NCBI GenBank assembly: GCA_027067965.1
Contig: JAMOUV010000010.1
Location: forward strand, 62,001-126,000
Source: Flavobacteriales bacterium
GTDB taxonomy: Bacteria > Bacteroidota > Bacteroidia > Flavobacteriales > Flavobacteriaceae
DNA: 64,000 nt
Direction of reading: 5' to 3'
The notes under the pieces are model-generated. The model was not told where the DNA came from. It did no database searches and was given only the letters and a program-made list of their open reading frames with translations. A program made the translations under genes and the position numbers. Positions 57,517 through 64,000 of this stretch are shown here, in pieces; position 1 is the first letter of the stretch, and each line of letters begins with the position of its first letter.

Positions 57517-58230
57517 ATGTCAAGTTTAGTTTTTAAGCGGGTATATGTGTGGGAACTTGCCGTACGATTTTTTCATTGGATTACGGTAGGAAGCATGATT
57601 GTTCTTATCATTACCGGTTTTATCATAGCTGATCCGCCGGCTTTAAATATGCATGTCGAAGCATCCAATGCCTATTTGTTCGGCTATATTCGTGTTATTC
57701 ATTTTACTGCGGCATATTTGGTTATGGCTGTGGCTCTTTTTCGATTATATTGGGCCTTCGCCGGTAATCAATTTGCCCATTGGAGTTACTTTATTCCCTA
57801 TTCCAAAAAAGCCATCAAAAATATCCTGCATGTAATAAAAAGTGATATTTTACTTCTAAAAGACCGGAATGAAAATCTGGAAGATGTCAGTATAGGCCAT
57901 AACCGCTTGGCCGCCTTTTCTTATTTCATTATGGGATTGTTATTTATTTTTCAGGCCATGACGGGTTTGGCATTATTATCTCAAACTTCCGGTTGGTGGT
58001 TTCCTAAAATGTTTGCATGGATAGTACCTTTGATGGGCGGCGAAATTCATGTGCGGTATTGGCATCATTTTTTAACATGGATTTTTATGACCTTTATTGT
58101 CATCCATGTATATTTGGTATTATATCATGATTATGTAGAAGCCCGGGGAGAAGTTTCTTCCATGATAAGCGGATTCAAATTCGTCCGTGCCGAAAGAATC
58201 AAAAAAGATAAAGAAACACAAAAAGATTAA
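57517..58230 (+). CDS. hyaC: Hydrogenase cytochrome b subunit
   Basis: A 237-residue diheme cytochrome b with four to five transmembrane helices. RVYVWELAVRFFHWITVG carries the first heme His. Further His residues lie in YIRVIHFTAAYL, RYWHHFLTW and FIVIHVYLVLYHDY. It passes electrons from the small subunit to the quinone pool. Confidence 0.93.
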   Translation: MSSLVFKRVYVWELAVRFFHWITVGSMIVLIITGFIIADPPALNMHVEASNAYLFGYIRVIHFTAAYLVMAVALFRLYWAFAGNQFAHWSYFIPYSKKAIKNILHVIKSDILLLKDRNENLEDVSIGHNRLAAFSYFIMGLLFIFQAMTGLALLSQTSGWWFPKMFAWIVPLMGGEIHVRYWHHFLTWIFMTFIVIHVYLVLYHDYVEARGEVSSMISGFKFVRAERIKKDKETQKD

Positions 58231-58272
58231 ATCCAAATTAAAGAGAAGCATCCCGATAAGCAAGAAAAACAA

Positions 58273-58830
58273 ATGAGTAAGCCGAAAAAGACCATGATTT
58301 CCGATGAAGTAATGGAATTACAGAAACTTTTTTATCAAACGCATGACTACTTGGATAATGAAAAAAAGAATAAAATTTTAATTCTCGGAATCGGAAATTA
58401 TTTAATGGGTGACGAAGGTCTGGGTGTACATGTAATCCACACGCTGAGCAAAGTCAAATTACCCGCGCATGTAGATATCATGGACGGCGGAACCGGTAGT
58501 TTTGATTTGATGCCTATTATTTCGCGGTATTCGGTTGTTTTCTTTGTCGATGCTACCATGGATTTTAGAAAACCGGGAACTATCGATGTGCTTTATCCCG
58601 AATTTGCATCGGACTTTCCCTCGGTTCTTAGTGCACATGATGTAGGATTAAAAGATATGATCGAAGCGTTGGAATTCAAAGGCGAACTTCCTCAAGTCAT
58701 TTTACTTACCGTAACTATAAAAGAAGTTCGTCCGATGACCATTGAATTATCTCCCGAAATAAAGAAAGTGATTCCACAAGTTGTGGAAAAAATTCTGGAA
58801 ATCGTAAATAAAATTCAAATCGAAAGATAA
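58273..58830 (+). CDS. hyaD: Hydrogenase maturation protease
   Basis: A 185-residue endopeptidase of the HyaD/HybD family. ILGIGNYLMGDEGLGVHV (about 37-54) has the nickel-binding Glu, and DGGTGSFDLMPII and FVDATMDFRKPGT supply the Asp region. It trims the C-terminus of the large subunit. It has an N-terminal extension of about 35 residues compared with E. coli HyaD. A hairpin terminator follows. Confidence 0.92.
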   Translation: MSKPKKTMISDEVMELQKLFYQTHDYLDNEKKNKILILGIGNYLMGDEGLGVHVIHTLSKVKLPAHVDIMDGGTGSFDLMPIISRYSVVFFVDATMDFRKPGTIDVLYPEFASDFPSVLSAHDVGLKDMIEALEFKGELPQVILLTVTIKEVRPMTIELSPEIKKVIPQVVEKILEIVNKIQIER

Positions 58831-58862
58831 GATGCTTGACATATTTCCGGGAAAATACAAGA

Positions 58863-58892
58863 AAAACCCGTTCATTAGGACGGGTTTTGTTA
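58863..58892 (+). terminator. Hairpin terminator after hyaABCD
   Basis: AAAACCCG / CGGGTTTT (58863-58870, 58881-58888) extends inward by three more pairs to a 4-nt loop. It ends in TTTTGTTATT. It separates the structural genes from the hyp genes and may be only partial. Confidence 0.75.
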
Positions 58893-58941
58893 TTCACAAT
58901 AAAATCAAAAACGTAACTTTGATTAAAATATAATTAAATAA

Positions 58942-61215
58942 CTGAAAACATTTCATATTCATATCAAGGGGATTGTGCAAGGGGTCGGATTCAGACCGCA
59001 TGTCTATCAATTATGCCGAAAAAAAAATCTGAAAGGATGGGTTAATAATACGGTAGATGGCGTACACATCCGCATCAATGCCACAGAAAAACAAGCGAAA
59101 GACTTTTTAAAAGAATTATTAAACAATCCGCCGAAAATGGCCAAAATAACCGGATATAGTATTGACGAAACCACACCGGAAGAGTTTCAAACTTTTGAAA
59201 TCATACAAAGTTCTTCGAATAGCCAAGCCAACTTATTACTTACTCCGGATTTTGCCATGTGTGAAGACTGCTTGTCGGAATTATATGATCCGAACAATCG
59301 ACGTTATCAATATCCTTTCATCACATGTACCAATTGCGGTCCGAGATATTCCATCACCCGACGCCTTCCTTATGACAGGCATACCACGACCATGGCAGCT
59401 TTCAGGATGTGTTTGGCATGCGAAACGGAATATCACGATCCGATGAATCGGAGATATTATTCGCAAACCAATTCTTGTCCCGATTGCGCCATTGAAATGA
59501 TGCTTTTCAAAAATGGAAAATTACATTATCATTTTACAAATTTGGATGAAGTGACCGGGCAATGGAAAAACGGAAAAATTGTTGCCATTAAAGGTATTGG
59601 CGGATATTTATTGACCTGTGATGCGACAAATCCCGAACCAATAAACAGGTTACGTCATTTGAAAAACAGGCCTGCCAAACCATTTGCCTTGATGTATCCG
59701 CATATCGAAATGTTGAAACAAGATGTGGAACTTCATGAAAAAATCATCAACGAGCTGAATAATACAAGTTCTCCCATTGTCCTGATTCCATTAAAAAATC
59801 AACCTCAAACGCCATTGGCCATGAATGCCATAGCGCCGGGACTCCATAGTATCGGCGTCATGCTTCCTTATACGCCGCTCTATCATTTGCTCCTTAATAA
59901 ATTCAATCGCCCTATCATCGCAACCAGCGGCAATATTTCAGGCAACACCATTATTTATCAAGATGCGGATGCCATTGAAAAATTATCGAACATAAGCGAT
60001 ATGATTTTAATGAATAATCGGGAAATAGTCATTCCGCAAGACGATAGCGTAGTAAGATTCAGTTATAGCAAAAAACAAAAAATTATTATAAGACGTTCGC
60101 GGGGCTTGGCACCCTCCTACATTAATCCGAATCTAAAATTGCCCGAAAAAAGTATTCTCGCTTTCGGAGCCATGATGAAAAGCACATTTACATTGCTCCA
60201 TAATAAAACCATACATATTAGCCAATATTTGGGTAGCACAGATAATTTTCATGCAGAAACAAATTATATAAATACCCTCCGGCATTTCACCCAACTCTTC
60301 AAACCGGAAATAGATCAAATACTTATCGATATGCATCCGGGCTATTTCACTCACCGGTACGGAAAAGAATTTTCGGAGAAATACAATATTCCTTACAAAA
60401 AAATCCAACATCACAAAGCACATTTCTTTGCCGTGATGGCCGAAAATGATTTATTAATTCAAAATGACCGAGTGCTGGGTGTAATTTGGGACGGTACCGG
60501 TCTGGGCGATGACAATCATATCTGGGGCGGAGAATTTTTTACCTATCATCGCAGAAAGGTTGAACGCATCGGTCATATCGGTGAATTCCCTTTTATTCTG
60601 GGCGATAAAATGGTTCAAGAACCGCGCATTTCCGCCCTTATTATGTCGAAAAAAATTAAAAATCAGGATATTATTCAAAACAAATTTACGGCGGTTGAGT
60701 GGAAAATTTACAATAAGTTATTAAAAACCAATAAATTAAAAAGTACCAGTGTAGGACGTCTGTTCGACGCTGTCAGTTCAATATTATTGAGTCATGATAA
60801 ACAATCTTATGAAGGCGAAGCGGCTATTTATTTGGAAGATGCCGCTTTCAATGCCATACAAAAGAAAGAATTTTCCTTGTCATTATCCTATCTAAAAAAT
60901 AATGAAATACCGGAAAATTTACCCGAATTCATTATGGAAAAAATATGGTATGATTTAAAAAATGGAGAGGATAGAAATTTTATTGCCGCCAAATTCCATA
61001 TTACGCTTGCACATTATATTCAAAATTTTGCCCGCAAAACCGGCATTTCCCATGTGGCATTTAGTGGTGGCGTTTTTCAAAATCAATTACTAACGGATTT
61101 GATCATAACCCTGATGCAGAATGAATTTAATTTGTATTTCCATAAAAATCTATCACCTAATGACGAAAACATTTCATTCGGACAATTGATGTATGATATT
61201 TATGCAATGGAATAA
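58942..61215 (+). CDS. hypF: Carbamoyltransferase HypF, probable CTG start
   Basis: A 757-residue protein. The frame opens after a stop at 58939-58941, and the next codon is CTG, giving (M)KTFHIHIKGIVQGVGFRP, a full acylphosphatase N-terminus. The first alternative start, GTG at 58975, would delete the first beta strand. Two C-x2-C zinc fingers (CEDC/CTNC and CLAC/CPDC, about 115-190), a YrdC-like domain (about 205-380) and a Kae1-like carbamoyltransferase (about 400-757, HHKAHFFAVMAE, WDGTGLGDD, FSGGVFQN) follow. It makes the thiocarbamate on HypE that becomes cyanide. Confidence 0.92.
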   Translation: MKTFHIHIKGIVQGVGFRPHVYQLCRKKNLKGWVNNTVDGVHIRINATEKQAKDFLKELLNNPPKMAKITGYSIDETTPEEFQTFEIIQSSSNSQANLLLTPDFAMCEDCLSELYDPNNRRYQYPFITCTNCGPRYSITRRLPYDRHTTTMAAFRMCLACETEYHDPMNRRYYSQTNSCPDCAIEMMLFKNGKLHYHFTNLDEVTGQWKNGKIVAIKGIGGYLLTCDATNPEPINRLRHLKNRPAKPFALMYPHIEMLKQDVELHEKIINELNNTSSPIVLIPLKNQPQTPLAMNAIAPGLHSIGVMLPYTPLYHLLLNKFNRPIIATSGNISGNTIIYQDADAIEKLSNISDMILMNNREIVIPQDDSVVRFSYSKKQKIIIRRSRGLAPSYINPNLKLPEKSILAFGAMMKSTFTLLHNKTIHISQYLGSTDNFHAETNYINTLRHFTQLFKPEIDQILIDMHPGYFTHRYGKEFSEKYNIPYKKIQHHKAHFFAVMAENDLLIQNDRVLGVIWDGTGLGDDNHIWGGEFFTYHRRKVERIGHIGEFPFILGDKMVQEPRISALIMSKKIKNQDIIQNKFTAVEWKIYNKLLKTNKLKSTSVGRLFDAVSSILLSHDKQSYEGEAAIYLEDAAFNAIQKKEFSLSLSYLKNNEIPENLPEFIMEKIWYDLKNGEDRNFIAAKFHITLAHYIQNFARKTGISHVAFSGGVFQNQLLTDLIITLMQNEFNLYFHKNLSPNDENISFGQLMYDIYAME

Positions 61216-61242
61216 TTTATTATATTTATAAAAAGAATAGCC

Positions 61243-61512
61243 ATGAATTTTCTTAAGAAATTTTTGGATCAACGCTCCAAGAATTTGGCACAAAGAAAAG
61301 TTAAACACAATCCCTCGATTACTTCGGCACCGGATCCGGATGTAAAAGAAGTGATGACCGACCATGAATTTTGGGAGATATTCAAACGTTTTCATGAAAG
61401 AGCAATCGAAGGCAAAAAATCAGTTGAAGAGATTTGGGAAGAATTACTGGAACCGTTATCCAAAGAAAAGATTGAAAAATTCTTGGAAATGTATGACAAA
61501 CTAAGCAAATAA
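61243..61512 (+). CDS. Small protein in hyp operon, unknown
   Basis: An 89-residue, highly charged and helical protein (FLKKFLDQRSKNLAQRK at the N-terminus; EEIWEELLEPLSKEKIEKFLEMYDKL at the C-terminus). No cysteine, membrane segment or known motif is seen. It lies 27 bp after hypF and 9 bp before hypD, so it is very likely part of the maturation operon. It has no similarity in look to HypA, HypB or HypC. Confidence 0.7.
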   Translation: MNFLKKFLDQRSKNLAQRKVKHNPSITSAPDPDVKEVMTDHEFWEIFKRFHERAIEGKKSVEEIWEELLEPLSKEKIEKFLEMYDKLSK

Positions 61513-61521
61513 GAACGGCTC

Positions 61522-62625
61522 ATGAAATATCTTGATGAATTCAGAGATCCCGAATTGGCAAAAAAACTATTATTTGAAATAAAAAAAACAGTTACACGCC
61601 CATGGCGCATTATGGAAATTTGTGGCGGACAAACCCATGCCTTGGTCAAATACGGTATCTTAGATGTATTGCCTGCAGAAATTACCATGATTCACGGTCC
61701 CGGCTGCCCGGTTTGTGTAACGCCGCTTCACTTAATCGATAAAGCCATTTATTTAGCCGAAAAGAAAGATGTCATTTTGTGTAGTTTCGGTGATATGATC
61801 CGGGTTCCCGGTTCCGAAAAAAGTTTGCTGGAAGCCAAAGCACAAGGCGCCGATATCCGCATATTATATTCTCCGCTCGAAGCGGTAAATATTGCCAAAA
61901 ATAATCCCGACAAAGAAGTAGTATTTTTTGCCGTGGGATTCGAAACCACAGCTCCCGCCAATGCATTATCCGTACTTCACGCCAAGAAGTTGGGACTTAA
62001 AAATTATTCCATTTTAACTTCACACGTGCTTGTGCCTCCCGCCATTGAAGCGCTTATGGAAGACGAAGAAAGTCAAATTGACGGATTTTTAGCGGCCGGT
62101 CATGTATGTGCGATTATGGGTTATTGGCAATATCATGCATTGGCCCGCAAATATAAAGTCCCCATTGTGGTTACCGGTTTTGAGCCCTTGGATTTGTTAC
62201 AAGGAATTTTGATGACCGTAACACAACTGGAAGAAGGGCGATACGAAGTGGAAAATCAATATAAACGTGTAGTAGTGGAAGAAGGCAATAGACCTGCACA
62301 AGAGGTCATATCACAAGTATTTGAAATAAAAGACAGAGCATGGAGAGGAATCGATATCATTCCTAAAAGCGGATTGGAATTAAAAAATGAATTCGCGGAA
62401 TTCGATGCCGTAAAGAAATTTCATATCGATATGGAAGAAGCGCCCGAAAACAAAGCATGCCGCGCGGGCGATGTTATGAAAGGAATAATTAAACCCAATC
62501 AATGTCCCGAATTCGGTAAAAGATGTACGCCTCAAAATCCATTGGGCGCACCCATGGTCAGTTCGGAAGGAGCATGTGCCGCTTATTACCATCATTATGG
62601 AAATATTTTTAACAGCAAAGCATAA
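61522..62625 (+). CDS. hypD: Hydrogenase maturation scaffold HypD
   Basis: A 367-residue protein. ICGGQTHALVKYGI (about 33-46) carries the Fe-binding Cys, and HGPGCPVCVTP (about 57) and FAVGFETTAP are conserved. The C-terminal [4Fe-4S] ligands are in ACRAGDV, NQCPEFGKRC and EGACAAYY. With HypC it assembles the Fe(CN)2CO unit from cyanide delivered by HypE. Confidence 0.95.
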   Translation: MKYLDEFRDPELAKKLLFEIKKTVTRPWRIMEICGGQTHALVKYGILDVLPAEITMIHGPGCPVCVTPLHLIDKAIYLAEKKDVILCSFGDMIRVPGSEKSLLEAKAQGADIRILYSPLEAVNIAKNNPDKEVVFFAVGFETTAPANALSVLHAKKLGLKNYSILTSHVLVPPAIEALMEDEESQIDGFLAAGHVCAIMGYWQYHALARKYKVPIVVTGFEPLDLLQGILMTVTQLEEGRYEVENQYKRVVVEEGNRPAQEVISQVFEIKDRAWRGIDIIPKSGLELKNEFAEFDAVKKFHIDMEEAPENKACRAGDVMKGIIKPNQCPEFGKRCTPQNPLGAPMVSSEGACAAYYHHYGNIFNSKA

Positions 62626-62681
62626 ATAAATACTTTTAACTAGCAAATAATACTTCGAAAATACATCCAAAATAATTTTCC

Positions 62682-63737
62682 ATGAATAAAAAAAGAAAAA
62701 TGCAATTGAATTGTCCGATGCCCAAATTCGACTTCGATTTCATTACCATGGGGCACGGAAGCGGCGGATTGCTCACCCACAAATTACTTGAAAGCGGCGT
62801 GTTTGATCTTTTATCCAATGAGAAGTTAGACGAACATCACGACGGCGCCATTTTGGATTTGAAAGGAAAAACGGCGTTTTCCACCGATAGTTTTGTGATT
62901 TCGCCTATTTTTTTTCCAGGTGGAAATATCGGAGAATTGGCTGTAAACGGTACGGTAAACGACTTGGCCATGTGTGGCGCTTTGCCCCAATATATTTCTT
63001 TAAGTTTTATTCTGGAAGAAGGATTGTCCATGAAAGAATTTTGGGATGTATTGGTGGGCATAAAAGCCGCTTGCGAAGAAGCCGGCATACAAGTAGTTAC
63101 CGGCGACACCAAAGTGGTGGAAAAAGGTAAAGGCGACAAAATTTTCATCAATACAACCGGAATCGGCACACTACATCCCCGAGCCGATATTAGTTTGAAA
63201 AACGTAAAACCGGGGGATAAAATCTTAGTCAGCAATCAAATCGCCCGCCATGGAATTGCCATTCTGTCCAAACGCCAAGGATTGGAATTCGAAACTTCGA
63301 TTATTAGCGATACAACTAATTTGAACCGGGCCGTAAAAAAATTATTGGATCATTTCGGCAAAAATATTCATTTACTTCGCGATCCTACCCGCGGTGGACT
63401 GGCTTCTACGCTGAATGAAATTGCAGGCGATACCGGCTACGGAGTTGTCTTGGAAGATCGGGCTATTCCAATTGACCCGCAAGTACGTGGTGCTTGTGAA
63501 ATTTTGGGCTTAGACCCACTCTATATTGCCAATGAAGGCGTATTCATTGCCATCGTTTCATCTGAAAAGGCCGATGCAATCCTCAATCTGCTCCGAACTA
63601 CGGAAAAATGTGAACATGCAGCCATTATCGGAACCATAACCGAAAAAAATCCGGGTAAAGTTATTATGCAAAATGTAATGGGTGGTAAACGGGTAGTCAA
63701 TATGCCGATAGGTGAACAATTACCGAGAATTTGTTAA
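62682..63737 (+). CDS. hypE: Hydrogenase maturation factor HypE
   Basis: A 351-residue AIR synthase-fold enzyme. MGHGSGGLLTHKLLE is the N-terminal signature, followed by FSTDSFVISP, GTVNDLAMCGA, GDTKVVEKGKGD and RDPTRGGLASTLNEIA. The C-terminal PRIC ends with the Cys that is carbamoylated by HypF and dehydrated to thiocyanate. M1 or M7 (62700) could be the start. Tail-to-tail overlap of 4 bp with hypC. Confidence 0.95.
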   Translation: MNKKRKMQLNCPMPKFDFDFITMGHGSGGLLTHKLLESGVFDLLSNEKLDEHHDGAILDLKGKTAFSTDSFVISPIFFPGGNIGELAVNGTVNDLAMCGALPQYISLSFILEEGLSMKEFWDVLVGIKAACEEAGIQVVTGDTKVVEKGKGDKIFINTTGIGTLHPRADISLKNVKPGDKILVSNQIARHGIAILSKRQGLEFETSIISDTTNLNRAVKKLLDHFGKNIHLLRDPTRGGLASTLNEIAGDTGYGVVLEDRAIPIDPQVRGACEILGLDPLYIANEGVFIAIVSSEKADAILNLLRTTEKCEHAAIIGTITEKNPGKVIMQNVMGGKRVVNMPIGEQLPRIC

Positions 63738-64000
63738 TTTTCAATAGAAGGACTGTCCGGCGAATCCAATTCATCTATCTCACCCATCCGCTTGATTAAG
63801 TCGAATGTTTCTTTTGCCTCTTCCTCATCCACTATACTAATGGCAGTCCCCACATGAACCAATACATAATCGCCTATCTTGGCTTCAGGAACCATGGCTA
63901 AATTTACTTCTTTGATTATTCCTTCGAAATCCACCTTTCCTATACGAAAAGTTTTATCGATTTCCGATACAATCTCAATTAATTTTCCGGGTATGGATAG
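63734..64000 (-). CDS. hypC: Hydrogenase maturation chaperone HypC, 5' cut by window edge
   Basis: The minus-strand frame stays open to base 64000, and its first visible residues are LSIPGKLIEIV. HypC begins MCLxIPGK, so only Met and the functional Cys2 (about six bases) lie beyond the edge. The GTG at 63934 is internal. KVDFEGIIKEVNLAMVPEAKIGDYVLVHVG and the TFDLIKRM tail fit the family. It carries the Fe precursor with HypD to the large subunit. It is transcribed against the rest of the hyp genes, so it belongs to another operon to the right. Confidence 0.9.
   Translation of the reverse strand, partial: LSIPGKLIEIVSEIDKTFRIGKVDFEGIIKEVNLAMVPEAKIGDYVLVHVGTAISIVDEEEAKETFDLIKRMGEIDELDSPDSPSIEN

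Overview
The window is a chromosomal segment of a Bacteroidota bacterium, most likely a member of the Flavobacteriia or a close lineage. The signs are a fused lpxC-fabZ gene, a split atpD-atpC pair, PorX- and PorY-like regulators of type IX secretion, a GSCFA protein, many upstream TAnnTTTG promoter elements and almost no Shine-Dalgarno sequences. No rRNA, tRNA or CRISPR array was seen. Both edges cut genes: an RluB-type pseudouridine synthase on the left and hypC on the right.

Layout. 1-24 kb is housekeeping: a pseudouridine synthase, a phosphoesterase, a PorY-like kinase with serA and serC, atpDC, a MaeB-type malic enzyme, a hicB-hicA toxin-antitoxin pair, sulfur amino-acid and aldehyde enzymes, dusB, a LysM protein, glmM with a cysteine desulfurase-like enzyme, and a GC-rich icmF (fused isobutyryl-CoA mutase). 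24-31.5 kb is an AT-rich accessory block. 32-54 kb holds a Fic protein, an ABC exporter, GSCFA, MscS, PorX, an HD phosphohydrolase, the lipid A genes lpxD-lpxC/fabZ-lpxA with efp, sucD, etfBA, a DUF151 nuclease, a nucleoside permease and thyA-folA. 54.6-64 kb is a complete uptake [NiFe]-hydrogenase locus: small subunit, large subunit, cytochrome b, maturation protease, hypF, a small unknown protein, hypD, hypE and, on the opposite strand, hypC.

The most notable element is at 23953-31507. A tyrosine recombinase with an unusual N-terminal domain is followed by four co-oriented cassettes carrying six genes in all. Each cassette ends in a ~202-bp structured repeat. Each repeat has outer boxes and inner arms arranged like an integron attC site (R''-L''...L'-R'), with a constant 3-nt versus 6-nt spacer asymmetry. 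The 9-10 bases that open each cassette (GTTG plus a cassette-specific sequence) are the exact reverse complement of the box opening the repeat at the end of the same cassette. That relation is expected if each cassette was once a circle whose ends formed one site. The recombinase lacks the extra domain of IntI, and the site boxes do not fit GTTRRRY, so this looks like an integron analogue and not a classical integron. A promoter matching the Bacteroidota consensus lies just before the first cassette, and three of the repeats carry a perfect TACCTTTG -7 element pointing into the next cassette.

The hydrogenase small subunit has a Tat signal but only the four standard proximal cysteines, so it does not look like the oxygen-tolerant six-cysteine type. 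hypF has no ATG for its first domain and appears to start at CTG.
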